Below, in pieces: positions 1 through 11,999 of a stretch of DNA of 64,000 nt. Positions within the stretch are counted from its first letter, which is position 1, and each line of letters begins with the position of its first letter. The notes under the pieces are model-generated. The model did not search any database. It had not been told where the DNA came from and saw nothing but the letters and a program-made list of their open reading frames with translations. The position numbers and the translations under genes were made by a program. Source of the DNA: Sciurus carolinensis (Eukaryota > Chordata > Mammalia > Rodentia > Sciuridae); assembly GCF_902686445.1 (NCBI RefSeq), contig NC_062214.1:92980738-93044737 (forward strand), given 5' to 3'.

Positions 1-389
1 ATCTGCCTGGGAGGGTATTAGTTATTGAATTTCTTTCACTTTCTACTTCACTTCTTCATTATTTGTAATTTTAGACTTGAGTGTACATTATTTCATAATC
101 AGAAAAAAATCCTATCACTTTTGAAGAAAATGACAGTTTTCACAAAGCCATCAGTGTTCCTGTTAAAACATGGTGCCAAAACTGAGTATTTTTGAAGAGA
201 GAGGGGAAAGGAGGTAAACTGCATTTTATTTCACTTACTATATTTCGCACCATTGGAAGTGTAGCAAAAATTATCCTATTTGATCTTGCCATCAATACTG
301 CTTTCCAGACCAAAAAACTGGGCTCAGAATAATGAAAACTTGCTCAAAACCTAAAAAGTGGGAACTATGACTGAATTAAACAAATGGGA
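1..389. other. No recognised feature
   Basis: AT-rich sequence. I recognise no repeat family, exon or regulatory element. Short open frames here have no codon or motif support. Confidence 0.4.
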
Positions 390-606
390 ATGAAGGGAAG
401 GGAGCAGCGATGGGAACAGGAAAGACAGTAGAATGAATCAGACATAACTTTCCTATGTTCATATATGAATACACAACTAGTGTAATTCCACATAATGTAC
501 AACCACAAGAACAGGAAGTCATACATCACGTATGTATGGTATGTCAAAATACATTCTACTGTCATGTATAACTAAAAAGAAAAAATAAACTAAAAAAATG
601 GGTTGA
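390..606 (+). mobile_element. L1 3'-end fragment (5'-truncated)
   Basis: A purine-rich run leads into 'tagaatgaatcagacataac' and then an AT-rich 3' UTR with several ATG/TGTAC words, ending in an A-rich tail with AATAAA. This parallels the 3' UTR of the better preserved L1 at 39.77-41.66 kb, where 'cagaatgaatcaaacaac' occupies the same position. It is an L1 tail without coding sequence. Similar words at about 377-396 and 593-611 ('aaatgggaatgaaggg' and 'aaatgggttgaagg') might be a diverged target duplication, but the L1 purine tract could produce the same resemblance. Confidence 0.65.
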
Positions 607-775
607 AGGTAAAAAAATAGAGGGGATTAGTACAAACCTACTATACTGCCTGCTTTATTACCTATCTCTTAACCTTCATTTCTTGTATTTAATTTTTTTT
701 CATAATTTTTTCAAATATATTTTTTTAACTGAAACAATTTATTTTTATAACACATCATACTTCTTTTAATGGATG

Positions 776-1192
776 TTATAAACTGAATTATGTCCCTCCC
801 TGCAAATTCTTTTCATTAAAGTTCTAACTCCCAGGACCTCACAGAGATCTCTCATGCAGTAATGCTGGTGACTGTGACAGTATTTGGCATAGGGCCTTCA
901 CAGAGGAGACGGAGTTAAAGCAAGATCAATCTGACTAGTGTCCTTATGTGTAGAGAAAATGGACCTACAAAGAGACACAGGTGTGCACATACACAGACCA
1001 AGGAGTGACCACATGAGAATAGAGTGAGAAGGTGGCCAACTATTTGCAAGTGAAGGAGAAAAGCCTGAGGAGAAACCAAACTGCTGACAGGGGGCCTTCC
1101 AGCTTCCAGAACTGTGGGAAGATCAGTTTCTGTAGCTCAGGCCACCTATTCTATGGGATTATGTTATGGCAGTCCAGGCAGACCAAGAGGGA
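776..1192 (+). mobile_element. MaLR-type LTR remnant (MLT1/MST-like)
   Basis: The order of words matches the ERVL-MaLR LTR layout: 'aaactgaattatgtccctcc' near the 5' end, 'ccctaact'-like text, 'gcatagggccttca', 'gtgtccttatgtg', 'agaaggtggccaac', 'cctgaggagaaacc', 'cttccagaactgtgggaa' and 'tatgttatggcagtcc' near the 3' end. This is a non-autonomous retroviral LTR, much diverged. A 61-codon open frame at 1032-1217 is only a reading of this LTR. The subfamily is uncertain. Confidence 0.75.
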
Positions 1193-1305
1193 TTTCTTAG
1201 GATTTCTACCTGCTTAAATTACCTAAACTAGTGCTTTGCAATACAGCATATCTTTTGTAAGCTTTTTTTTTTTTTTTAATTTATCAGTGTGATTCCCTCT
1301 TTCAC

Positions 1306-1600
1306 CAATTTGTTCAATAAATCTTACTAGAACAGCTCCCTGGACCAGTCACAGTCTCTACTTTGGGCAGATAAAACAGTGAGCAAAACAACAAAAATCC
1401 AGGCCATTATAAAGCTCAGGTAGGAGAGGAGGGGTTAAGTAACAAGATAAGTAAAACAAATACTATGGTTATGAGATGTAAGTAAGTAAAATATATAATA
1501 TGATAAATAGTGATGGGGGAAGCAGAGCTAGGAAGAGGGTATGGAATGGGGAGAAGGAGATGCTCGGAGAAGACTTCATGAAATAGGAAACACTGGGATA
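1306..1600 (-). mobile_element. L2 LINE remnant
   Basis: Text such as 'gataaaacagtgagcaaaac' and the later 'ggagaaggagatgctcggag' follows the complement of the L2 3' region (an accumulation, transport and enlargement pattern seen in many mammalian L2 copies). It is old and carries indels. Confidence 0.45.
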
Positions 1601-2004
1601 AAGACTTTTATCCTTGCTAGAATCTGATCACTCCCAACAATCAGAGGCAGTGAGTTCCCAGATATCATTTTAAACTTCCCTGTCCTCTAAAAGCCAGCAA
1701 ACATGTCCTTTTTGCACTCTCCCTCCTCTAACCCTGCACTGCAAGAGATCACTAACCAACTAAGAGATGCACACGTCACTGAAGATCTGCTTCTTTGTAC
1801 AGAAACACCATAGGTACCATAAGTCCCAGGTAGGGTTTCTGGTTCAGAAACGCTCTCCACCATCTTCAAAGCTTTGCCATGGCAATTACTCTCTTCCTCC
1901 CCACCAAAATAAAATAACTAAAAGTACCTTCTATCCAGTCAAAAATGGAAATGGCAATTAGCATCTGTTTGCATTCTGGCTGGGAAGGACCCACCCCTTT
2001 TTCT
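1601..2004. other. No recognised feature
   Basis: Sequence between the L2 remnant and a short L1 tail. Short open frames on both strands overlap each other and lack support. Confidence 0.4.
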
Positions 2005-2090
2005 TTTCTTTAAAAAATTTTTTTATTGTAAACAAATGGGGTACATCTTGCCACTTTTTCTGTTTACACACACAACTTCCTATTGATGGG
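2005..2090 (-). mobile_element. L1 3' tip
   Basis: 'ttttattgtaaacaaatggg' followed by 'gtacatcttg' is the complement of the terminal part of the L1 found at 41,600-41,660 ('cccatttgtttacaataaaa'). Only the last few tens of bases are present, as expected for a severely 5'-truncated retrotransposition or an old fragment. Confidence 0.55.
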
Positions 2091-2134
2091 ACAACAGGGA
2101 AAGAGTGGAGAGGAGCAGTTGGAAGAGAGCAGAG

Positions 2135-2235
2135 AGGCAGAATGGTTTCCAGGATTTACTGATTTGCTGGCTGACCTCGACTAAATCTCCTTAACCTCTT
2201 TCTTGAAGCCATCATTTCACACAATAGCAGGGATA
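2135..2235 (+). mobile_element. Possible MIR fragment
   Basis: The order 'ctggctgacctcgactaaat', 'ccttaacctctttcttgaag' resembles the MIR core (a 'ctgtgtgaccttgggcaagt, cttaacctctctg' pattern). It is heavily diverged. Confidence 0.35.
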
Positions 2236-2239
2236 AAGA

Positions 2240-3125
2240 AATTTGCGGTTTTGATGTTGTTATCAAATGTTTAGGGCTGTGGTTAGAAGAGACAAAAGCA
2301 GGCTGCCTCATTTGCATAGCGTTTTCCTTCCTCTCCCCTCTGCCGAGGTTGCTCTTGTGAGTGGCTCAGGACAGGCAGTTTTGCCCAGCCCTCCCCAGGT
2401 CCCCCGAGGAGACCAGCTGCCTGCCACCTCTCTGGTTCTTTGGAGACAGCCATTGCTCAAACCTGGTTGCTGAGCTACGGTTAAGCTGGCGGCTGCCTTG
2501 ACCTGGGCCACTGTTTGGGCTCCATTCTGCCTATCCATACCTGCAGGGCAATATCAGTGATAGGAAAGAAACCCCATGATAGAGGTAACTAAATAAATTC
2601 CACAGACACCACTGGGTCACCTGGTTACCTGGAAATAAAGGGCCTGAACACAGGAGGCAGCCTCCCAGGTAGGAGCATCTTGTGTTCCCCACAGCCTTTC
2701 CCAGGTCTGGTCCTGAGACTGGGGAAAGTAAATCTTCCATGTACGCTAATGGCGAGCACTCAGCAGTAGCAGGCCGGAGGAGCTTGTTCACAGGCTCCTC
2801 AGAACAGACAAGTAAAGGGAGTACAAGGTGAAGAGGCTCAGCGATGGAGGCCTGGAGGCTACTAGCAGCAGCAGCCCCGATTTTACCCATTCCCATCTCC
2901 CTGTGCCAGATCCCCTTAGGATTTCCCCAAATGACAGATGGCTCTCCCGGATGGCCATTCGGCACAGATGTGATTCCCAGCCTTTAGATAAACAATAGCC
3001 CTTGCCGGCATGTACAGTAACCTAAATTTCTCCAATTATAAATCCAGCAAATGCCACAATCTTGGACAGATCCTGTTTCTAGGCCCCATGGTCAATTTAA
3101 GGACAGAGGCACTGCATGGGATAGA
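2240..3125. other. Unrecognised sequence, relatively GC-rich
   Basis: Somewhat GC-richer than its surroundings. A 144-codon frame on the minus strand (2531-2965) is open, but it begins with GTG, has no recognisable domain and shows no splice or promoter context. I treat it as chance. Confidence 0.4.
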
Positions 3126-3129
3126 AGAT

Positions 3130-3255
3130 GGAATAATGTGTGGGAAAAACCTGAGTTCTAGGTGCAGCTCCTCCATGGAATAGCTGAGTGGCCTCGGCCA
3201 AGGCACCCCTCCTCTCTCAGAGCCTCAGCGTCCTCACCCATATTGATTACAGCCA
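3130..3255 (+). mobile_element. MIR SINE
   Basis: 'gagttctaggtgcagctcct' leads into 'gctgagtggcctcggccaag' and 'gcctcagcgtcctcacc', which follows the MIR core and its 'cctcagtttcctcat' segment in order. This is an ancient tRNA-derived SINE. Confidence 0.65.
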
Positions 3256-3920
3256 TGGGACTTGTAGACCCATAATCCATGAATCATGCACGTGCCAGTT
3301 TCATTGTCCTGCCCCTGAGAGCCTACTCAGGTTTGTGTAGGCTTCATCTAACTTGTAGAGAGACTCCATCCTCCCAATTTCTGAGGATTAAGGGGAGCAA
3401 GAATAGGAAGAGGCTTATGCTTTCTCTCACATCTGCCTCTGAATTCTTGTTTCCGGCAAATTCCATCATTTCACGCATGTGTGCTAACCCAGTTCTGGAC
3501 TATAATGAGCCCTACATGGTACTCCATTCTTTCATTCATTTCCACCAGGGAACAATCACATAAATTCTTCCCACAAGGCCTTTAGGTGGGAGGCAAACTT
3601 AAGATTTCAGAGGAGAAAAGAGAAACCAAATGACTTGATATGAAACACCCCGGAAGTGAAAGTTCATTCCTGCCAGCCCAGACTTCTAGCACTGCCTACA
3701 AGTTGGGCCTTACTCTTGTCTCTGACTTCCTGCAACCTCTCAGGAATAAATGCAGATCCTCCCACTTTCTATGCAGAGGATCTATTTCTTGTTTTGCCTT
3801 TGTCTTCCCTTTCAGACTTTCTAGGGGCTTATGTTTTCATTCTTAGATAGTTAGTCCAATAAGATATTTTCCTAGTGTGGTTAGTTTCTTTCTAAGAGAA
3901 AGTCTACTGCTAGCTGTTAT
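3256..3920. other. No recognised feature
   Basis: I see no repeat, exon or RNA signature. Overlapping short frames at 3279-3563 and 3640-3850 are unsupported. Confidence 0.4.
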
Positions 3921-3924
3921 GTTC

Positions 3925-3974
<50 letters not shown>

Positions 3975-3992
3975 TGTCTCTCTCTCTCTCTC
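3921..3992. repeat. (TC)n microsatellite
   Basis: CT dinucleotide repeat of about 70 bp, interrupted several times by TGTC variants. Confidence 0.95.
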
Positions 3993-4706
3993 ATACCTCA
4001 TACACATTCACTCTCTTGATCCCTTCCAGACTTGTTAGTTCTCAGCATCTCTATTTAACAGGAATTGGTGGGGTTGGTACCTATTCTGATTGGCACAGGG
4101 CTTCCCACCATAAGATCTAAAAACATCCAAATTGGGACCTACTCAGATGGGAAAACAACATTAAAACACACAAGGAATTGATTATCTTTAACGAGCCCCT
4201 GTGTGCTGGAGGGTTAAGAAAAAGAAGGACCAGGCTGATAGGGGGAAATTGTCACAGGGATGATAAATTCATGATAACTCCAACAAGTCATCTGCCAGCA
4301 CCAGGCAAATATTTCCAAGGAGGGGGAGATTATTCCACTCAAACACATCCTGTTGTTGGGAAGTACAGCCTGAGCCTGCATAGGGCTGCTCCAGCACGGG
4401 CATGTGCTCAGCCTTACCCCTGTCCCTCTGTCCTCCCACTTGTTGAGCACTTACTCTAAAAGAGTCACATCAGGACCCAAATCCTTGTCCTGGAGGAGTT
4501 ACATTGCAGGTAGCTCAGTGATGGCAGGGGGATTGGTGCCTAGGTACTGGAATTCACTGAGAATGGGCACCTTGCATCTGATCATCGGCTGAGGTATTTC
4601 AGTCAGCACCTGAGAACATGATAGGGGCAGTGTAGAATCAAAGAGTGTAGAAACTGAGAAAAATGAAGATATACACACAGTGTCCACATGGACTCTCATT
4701 ATTTCT
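3993..4706. other. No recognised feature
   Basis: Unrecognised sequence between the CT tract and a SINE. Confidence 0.4.
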
Positions 4707-4953
4707 TTCACTGGTAAACTCTTTTTTTTTTTTTTTTTTTTTTTTAATACCAGGAATTGAACCCAGGAATGCTTAACCACTGAGCAACAGCCCCAGCCCT
4801 TTTTATTTTTTAATTTTGAGACAGGGTCTCACTGAGTTGCTTAGGGCCTCACTAAGTTGCTGAGGCTGGCTTTGAAATTTCGATCCTCCTGCCTCAACCT
4901 CCTGAGCCACTGGGATTACAGGTGTTCACCATGGTGTTCAGCTTCACTGGCAA
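4707..4953 (-). mobile_element. Composite B1/ID SINE with target duplications
   Basis: Read on the minus strand, a B1 (7SL-derived) part is followed by an ID (tRNA-Ala-derived) part and a 24-base poly(A) tail, seen here as poly(T) at 4722-4745. On the plus strand the ID part reads 'ggaattgaacccagg' and 'ccactgagcaacagccccag'. The B1 part reads 'gagacagggtctcactgagt' through 'cctgagccactgggattaca'. Flanking copies of 'ttcactggtaa' (4707-4717) and 'ttcactggcaa' (4943-4953) differ at one of 11 bases and are the target-site duplication. The element itself spans about 4722-4942. This architecture is known from squirrels (B1-dID/MEN/STRID-type elements). Confidence 0.9.
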
Positions 4954-5484
4954 TTTACAGAGTGCTCAGTATGTGTCAGGGAAACAGAAAGGGATCCCTC
5001 CCGTTTCAGCATCTTCCCAGTCTGTCTGTATGGAATGTGCCAAACTTTAAATGTGCCAGATGACTGCTATCACAGAAATAAGTCATGAGAGCTTAGAAAC
5101 ATTAAGGAGGAAGAAACTGACCTTGTAGGTCTAGAAGTCACCAGAGAAGTCTTCACAGAGGATCTGGTCTTTGGAAAAATGGGAAAGGTTCTCAAAGCAG
5201 AAATAGGGGCAAGGTAATCTGCAAAAACCTGTACATGTTATAGAATCCAGAACATCCCAGAAATAGAAGTTCCAAATAACTGGTGTAAAATAATTGAGGT
5301 GGGGTGGGTGAGAAGAGAGGGAAGGGTTATGGGGTATAAATAGAGGGTGGAGTCTTTTACTTTTCACTTTTATCCTATAGCCCTGAGGTCCAACTGGAAT
5401 TTTTAAACATGGTTTCAAATGTGAACATTGTCTCTTAGGTAACTCTAAGTATTGGTGTGAAGGGTGCAGTAAATGACAAGAGAC
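4954..5484. other. No recognised feature
   Basis: Unrecognised sequence between the SINE and a MaLR LTR. Confidence 0.4.
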
Positions 5485-5936
5485 TGCTTGTGTTTGTCAG
5501 TTTTTGGTCAATGTGGCCATAAGACCTGACAAGGACAACTTAGAGGAGAAAAAATGTACTGTTTCAGAGTTTCAGTCCTTGGTGGGCTGATTCTAACTCT
5601 GAGCCAGAGGTGAGGCAGAACATCATGGCAGAAGAGTGTTACAGAGGGGAGCTACTCAGTTCATGATAACCAGGAAGCTGAGAAAATTTGAGTGCAAGGA
5701 CCCAGGCATGATATAATCTCCAAGACATGCCTCTAGTGACCTACTTCCTAAAGCCATAACCTACCTATCCACAGTGAGTACTGATTAATCCATTCAAATT
5801 ATTAATCCATCAAATTGATTAACCCACTAATTAGTTCACAACTCTCATAATCTAATCATTTCACCTCTGAACATTCCTGCATTGTCTCATACATGAGCTT
5901 TTGGGGGAACACCTCATATCTAAACCATAGCATGCT
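5485..5936 (-). mobile_element. MaLR-type LTR (MST/THE1/ORR1-like)
   Basis: The plus strand shows the complement of the MaLR layout: 'ccttggtgggctgattctaa', 'gaggcagaacatcatggcag', 'aagccataacctacc', 'cataatctaatcatttcacc', 'cattcctgcattgtctcata', then 'gagcttttgggggaacacct' and 'aaaccatagcatg'. The last words are the LTR 5' end read on the minus strand. Internally, 'attaatccat' recurs at about 18-bp spacing near 5780-5830, a small local duplication. I see no retroviral coding sequence beside it, so it is probably a solo LTR. Confidence 0.75.
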
Positions 5937-7560
5937 AAATAGTGAGTCAGACAGGAAGAGGTTACCACCATCTGAGCTAGATATGACAATGAACCAGGCT
6001 GACTGTGGTAGAAGTCAGAATTGACCTAGCTCTGGTTTAGATTTTGCCTCGAAAAATTAAAACACTATCGTTTAGCAGTGTGACAATATTGTATCAGTAT
6101 ACTTTCTATGTATTAAAATTGTTTCCCCAGAAAAATAAAAGAAAGACATTTATTCTGAGAATTCGCCTTGAAGGTGACCTGTAAGAACTGGTGCTAGTGG
6201 TTGCTGGGGAGTTGCAAGCTGGTCTAAGAGCCCCTCTGCTCTCCCAGAGATTGCCTGAAGATGTATCTGGTTGCTGAATAGAACGTGCCTCTTTTGCTGC
6301 TTCTCCTTAATATGATGAAATCCCCAAGCACAAGGAGGAAAGTGGGCCATTCAGCGCAGAAGTGATTATAAAAATTGACTTTTATGTTGATTGTAGATTC
6401 TCTAACATGCCTCCCACCCCATGGTGTGCGAGAAGAAAAAGTGTGACAGGTCTCACCCTGAAGGCAAAGGCACAGCACTAGTTGAGAACTTCTGCCAACC
6501 TGGCAATCTGGTGCTACGGCCAAAGTTGTCCTCCAGAAACATGGAGCCGAAGGACATTGCGGCTGGCCTTTTCCTCCCTCCTCTGAACATTACTATTCAA
6601 TAACTCGCTCTCTTTGTTCCTCTAACTCATTCCCTGATTCTGTATCCTTAGGTGTGAAATTGTTTTGCAAGGGACTCTAGATTTTGCAGCTGGATTTTGG
6701 GAGGCCATCAAGAAGGAGTCCAATAAACTCCCTTCTTCTAAGCTAGAAACATCAATTAAACAACTGTGCTTGCACCTGGAATAGCAGAAATTGCCTTAAA
6801 ATCCTCAGTCTGTAGCTGTAATTGCCAGATCATATGTAGAAATGTGGAATTTGGGAATCATTATGGATGATAGTGAAATGGCCCATTTATTGCCCTTTCT
6901 AGGCTGGAATGTTTCTTGAGTGAGTTGTTTTCAACTTACTTGCTCTGGCTGTGTAATGCCAAAACATCTGATCAATGGAACCAAATTTCAGCTCATTATT
7001 TGCTGAATAATATGAAAATGGAATAATATGAAATGATCAAGGAGTGGATAGTGCAAGTACAGAGGTGGAGTGAGAAGGGGTGGACTGTCTACACCATTCC
7101 AGACATTTAGATTGGCTCAGGTTTTCACTTAATTGAAAAACTTTTTCCCAGTGGTGTATTAGGGATATGACTCTTTTGAATGTCAGAGTTGCCGTCTGGT
7201 TTCATGAAAACTCAGTGGTGACTTCCCTTCCAGATAGAGCCCTTATTTTGATCTTTCAGCTTGGGGTTTTGGACTATTTGGAGTGTTATTCTGGTGGTAG
7301 CCTGCTGGACCCAAAATATGTGCAACGATAAATCAGGAAACAAAGGTGCATTCCTTTGTTTCCCTGAGTCAGATTCCAAAAGAAGGTCATATGGGTTTTA
7401 TTGTTCTCCAAAATTCCTCTATACTTTGGAAATACACTATATACAACCAGGACCTTAGACAATTGATATAAGAGAATAGTTCTCACCAAATATTATCTGA
7501 TCTGCACTATCTATCCCTCTTTCATTTACTTTCAAACATTCTGTCTTTCAAGATCAAGTT
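5937..7560. other. Unrecognised, single-copy-looking sequence
   Basis: I recognise no repeat over about 1.6 kb. Several short open frames (6150-6603, 7261-7489) overlap on both strands without domain or splice support. Confidence 0.4.
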
Positions 7561-7564
7561 ATAT

Positions 7565-7750
7565 TATTTTGGGGGTTAACACTTAAGGGAGTCTTTACCA
7601 TGTATTAAGCACTGCGCTACATTCAATACCAGACTTAACCCTGAAGGTAGGTCTTATTATTTGTCCCATATTATAGGTGAGAAAACTGAAGCTTGAAGCA
7701 TCAGGTAACAGTCTCAAGGACACACAGCTTGCTGGGTTGCAGCAGAAATG
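7565..7750 (-). mobile_element. MIR SINE
   Basis: The complement of the MIR 3' half reads in order: 'ccatgtattaagcactgcgc', 'aaccctgaaggtaggtctta', 'aggtgagaaaactgaagctt', 'aaggacacacagcttgctgg'. Confidence 0.8.
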
Positions 7751-9435
7751 GAAGACAGAGTGTATTGCTAAATGAACTCCAGCTAAAGACTCAACTCCCC
7801 TTCAGGTATATCCTAATGACCTATCACAGTGCCATCTCTGTCTTCTGGATCCACTTAACCACTGTCTACAACACATATCTGGAAACTTCCTATCACCAAA
7901 AAAATATCAGATACTCTTTGCAGGTTTTCTTTTGCTATCTTGAATTACAATTTAATTCATGTGCTTTGTAAATTTTCTTCTCAAGTGTATTTAAAATTAT
8001 GTTAACATATAAGCCATGTCTTGAATACTTGTGTCATAGCCCTGCAAACTTCATGAGGAGCTGGGGTTGTCACAGAGCTGACAGATCTACCTATTGTCAG
8101 CATCAGTTGGTCATTTGCCACAGTGGCACTGGTCACATCCAAGCTGAGCTCTTAGGGAAGCAGTGCCTAATTCTTCCTCTCCACTAAGGGGTGGGTGTTC
8201 TGAAAACTCATGATTCTGCTCAGAAATTTGGAGCTCTGATTTCTGAGTGGGATTTACATGCTTCTGAGCAATAGCTGGAACACTAGAGATATTTTTTTTC
8301 TGAGTTGAATATTAGTATTTTAGTAAGACCCATCCCCAGGGTGCTAAGCTCAGGGTCTTGAGAAGTAGGTAGGCAGCTGATGTGGAAGATTTCTTTTCTG
8401 GAGATTACACAGAAAATGCAAGCAAAATTTGCAAAGTGGTTTCTGTGTTCTTGGAGTTGTCATTTTTGTCACTTTGTTTGGCTGCAAAGCTGATTTTCAC
8501 ACAGGCCTGGTGGTTGTTAAAGTAAACACAAGTATAGTATTAATATCCCCTGCATATATTTAGGGAAAACTGACATCCAGTTGAAGTCAAGAAGTGGTTT
8601 GCTTACTCATAGTTCTTGGAAACTGTACACATACTGATTTAATACTTATGTTTCCCACATATACTTTCCAACTAACAGTATCTTCTCCTCAACTTTCATA
8701 AAATTTTACAAATTCAAGCACACAAAATATGCTTAAAATATCAAGTGAGTAATTTGCAGCCACTATAGTTTGAGAATCTGCCAGGCCTACTGAGAACATG
8801 CTTCTGGAATATTTTGCTTTGAAGCTTTGGGAATTCATTCATCCCTTTGGATTCATAGGTCATGGACTGCTGTTAAGTAGACATGTATTTCTTCTAATTA
8901 GTCACCCCTATTTTGCAAGAATCCTCATTGCATTATGAAATTGACCTCAGTTTTGTATCAGCTCCAGCATACCTTAGGAGTGATGTGATGGTTCAGCCAA
9001 CATAATAAGCAGTAGTGACTGCTCTAGCTCAGAGAAAGTTCCTGCTAACCTGAGCCTGCTTGGCATGTGGACTTCACATTGTTTTGGTGACCCCCACATT
9101 TGATTTCCCCAACTATGACTGATTACGTTTTTCCCCCTGTGGTAAGCTAATGAACTTCTATAGTCTACCATCTCTGTATCATGCCCAGTTCCCTGTAGAT
9201 GACTATTATATATTAAATACTTGATTCAAAGACACATGAACCTAGACCTTGACTTTAAGGAGACTACCACCTATTTGGGAGTGAATAATTAAAGATCCAG
9301 CAGGGTAAATAAAAAATTAAATGTAAGGAGAACTTCCAAGAATTGTATATTGATTTCCAAATTTATGGTCATTATAGGAATTAAAGAAGGGAAGGTCACC
9401 ATGCTCTGAGACATCAGAACTTTTGCTAAGCAGAA
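7751..9435. other. No recognised feature
   Basis: AT-rich, unrecognised sequence of about 1.7 kb. No exon-like frame or RNA gene seen. Confidence 0.4.
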
Positions 9436-9439
9436 AGAA

Positions 9440-9515
9440 GAAGTAAGTTGGCACTTATTAAACACCTGCTTTATGCCAAGCTGCAGGTTGTTTTCCCATA
9501 TCCAGTGTTAAAACA
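9440..9515 (-). mobile_element. MIR fragment
   Basis: 'ggcacttattaaacacctgc' and 'tttatgccaagctgcagg' match the complement of the MIR 3' tail. Confidence 0.5.
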
Positions 9516-9534
9516 CAATTCAAATTATTTCAGT

Positions 9535-10020
9535 TTAAAAATCCATTAGTATTTTTATTGGAATTGCATTAAGCCTATAATGAATATTTCTCAAATTGCC
9601 ATATTAAGCCCACTCCTCTCTCCATTTTTATTCAACTCATATTTTATATTACTTTCTGCCCCATATGTCACATTTCTCCTATATGTAGTGTTATTATGGA
9701 TGGGATTTTCCCCTAGTATATGATCTAAGGGGTATTGTTTGAAAGCTGATTTTTTATATTTCTCTTATTTCTGACCACTATCCTGAGCTCTACTCTTGAG
9801 TCTAAGAGGGCTGGTCTTGAGGAGGTGTTTTGATGGTCTTGAATTTTCTGTTTAATGAAAGACCATCTGAACAAATCAATCTCCCCCATCTACAATTACC
9901 CCTCTCACTTCTGTTTCATGATGACTGCATTGGCCAGGGCTTTTGAACCATAGTCAACAATCTGATGATGTTTTATATCCTTATCTTACTGTGTCTGCTT
10001 TTATAAGAATGCCTCCAATT
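9535..10020 (-). mobile_element. Old L1 ORF2 remnant (3' piece)
   Basis: 'tatttttattggaattgcat' is a diagnostic complement of the L1 ORF2 reverse transcriptase region. Further on, 'gcattggccagggcttttga' and 'gatgatgttttatatcc' keep the L1 order. Coding capacity is lost. It continues at 10,490 after an interruption by MER5-like and MIR sequence. Confidence 0.6.
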
Positions 10021-10024
10021 TAGT

Positions 10025-10110
10025 GATTCTGAACCTTTGGCGTATATTAGAATCCCCTGGGAGAAGACCCATTCATGCTAAAAATCAGGCACGTAAAATC
10101 CAGGGCTGTA
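10025..10110 (+). mobile_element. MER5-like hAT fragment
   Basis: 'tctgaacctttggcgtatat' then 'agaatcccctgggag' follows the 5' half of MER5-type non-autonomous hAT elements. Confidence 0.5.
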
Positions 10111-10234
10111 GGTGAGAAGAATATCTACAATATCTAAATTGGGAAGTAACTCAATTTTAGAGTCATCACTACTATTACTAATCAACATCATCATATTTCA
10201 TATACAGATGTCCTTATAACACTGAGAGTTATGA

Positions 10235-10420
10235 ATTTCCAAGTCCTGTTCTAAGCACTTGATGTGCTTCACTTACCAACCCTATGAAGTAACCTTTTGC
10301 CCATTTTACAGACGGAATTAAAGCAGAAAGATAAACTACTAAAAGTCTCACAGCCAGAAAATGGTGTAGTTAGCATTTAAACCTAGGTCAGTATGATTTC
10401 AGAGCATGTTAGTCATAATC
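10235..10420 (-). mobile_element. MIR SINE
   Basis: 'ttctaagcacttgatgtgct', 'caaccctatgaagtaacctt', 'cccattttacagacggaatt', 'agtctcacagccagaaaatg' and 'aaacctaggtcagtatga' give a nearly complete complement of MIR. It lies between two pieces of the old L1. Confidence 0.85.
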
Positions 10421-10489
10421 AACATTCCATATGGCTAATGTGGAGCTCAAGGTCATATTAAGGATCTTTCTGTTCCTAGTTTTATGAAA

Positions 10490-10880
10490 TGTTCATTTTA
10501 ATTTTACCTAATGCTTGTTCAGTCCGTGTTGAAATGGGTTTTCTCCTTTACCATATTGATGGTATTTATTGATGTTAGCAATAGTTTCTCTAATATTGAA
10601 TCACTTTCCTAGGATAGTGTACCTAATTACAAAGAGTCTTTCTTTTAGATACTATTGAATCTGATTAGCTTGCATTTCACTTAATATTTTCTATCTACCT
10701 CGATTAGTGTCATTGCTATAGGTAAGGCAATTGTGCATACATCTTCACCAAATTTGGTTTTGAGGTCTTTCTTTCTTCATTAAAAAACTAAATCATGTAA
10801 CTTTTCAGTTTTTCCTATGCTCTGGAATGAACTATGTGGCAGTTGAATAATGTGATGTCTCCCCTAAAACCTTATGGGTT
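10490..10880 (-). mobile_element. Old L1 ORF2 remnant (5' piece)
   Basis: 'accatattgatggtatttat' and the following text follow the complement of the ORF2 segment that lies upstream of the 9.5-10.0 kb piece. Both pieces are therefore probably one L1 copy with material inserted between 10,020 and 10,490. Confidence 0.5.
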
Positions 10881-11995
10881 CTGACATGTTTTGTAGATAA
10901 TTCTTTAATAGCTTATAAAATTTCTTCCATGGTGATTGATCTGTGGGAAATCATTTCTTACAGGTTAAAAAGGTATCATTGTTATTTTCTGCAACCTGCT
11001 CATTATTGAAAATGTAGAAAACACTAGAAGTAGAGAGAAGCAGGAAAATATTCACCAGAGTCCCACAGCCCACATCTACCAAAGTTACTGTGAATGTATT
11101 TTCTACTAGTGTTTTCAAGTTTATAATTTTTAAACACATGCTCCACCCCGAATTTTGTATCCTGCTCTTCTTAATTAAGGTAAAAGCATAAGCACTTTAC
11201 TTTTATTCTTAAAACTTGTTTCTAATTACAGAATTACATTTCCCCTCTTTCAGGGGACTCTACTAAATTCAAGTTCTACACACTTAGTGATTACATTCTA
11301 ACTCAACTAACTATAGTACAAAAAGTCAATATGAAAATAAATTGTCATTACCGATCATCCTGCTCTGGGATGCTTCCCAGCTTTGAGTGCAAGAAAGCCA
11401 GGGTAGAATTCTTCTGTGGCCACCAATTTAATGTACTTCTATTTTAATATTAAATAACCAGTTGATTACTAATTGTACTATTCTATACTATGAAATCAAA
11501 CTAATGAGTGTTGAACGACTTCTCTGGTCTAAGGGAATGAGGAACAAATATTCCTGAATGAGGGGATAGATTTAATGTGTTCTAAAAGGATGCATAGAAA
11601 TTTCTAGAACAAAGGCAAGTAGGAATATCACAGGCATAGAGGTTTGAAGCAGGGAGGTGTGTTGGAGGAATTATAAATGGTACTAAATGCAAAGTATAGA
11701 GGACAAATGGGAGTTAGTTGCATAAAGAGGCAGCTGCAGCTGAGATCAACGCACAGCAACCCTCTGTAGCTGGGGACGTGGAAAACTAAGGGCAGAGGAA
11801 CCTTCTAACTCAACTGCACCTACCAACATCACCCCAGGCTTCACTTACTATCAAATTGCCAAGGTTTTAAAAAAAGTTCTTTTTTATAATCAGTTGCCTT
11901 TTCAATACTGATTTCTTCAAATTTTGATTTAGTTAGTAATTCTTTGCTGCTTAGTTGGCAGTAATTGGTCATGTCTTATTTTGGTTCCCTAGACA
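10881..11995. other. Mostly unrecognised; possible L2 trace
   Basis: No exon or RNA gene seen. The stretch at about 11,520-11,720 ('agcagggaggtgtgttggag' and surroundings) has a texture like minus-strand L2, but I cannot align it with confidence. Confidence 0.35.
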
Positions 11996-11999
11996 CAGA

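Noticed and set aside
2531..2965. A 144-codon minus-strand frame in unrecognised sequence
   Set aside because: The start is GTG, no domain is recognisable, and frames of this length arise by chance in GC-richer DNA.
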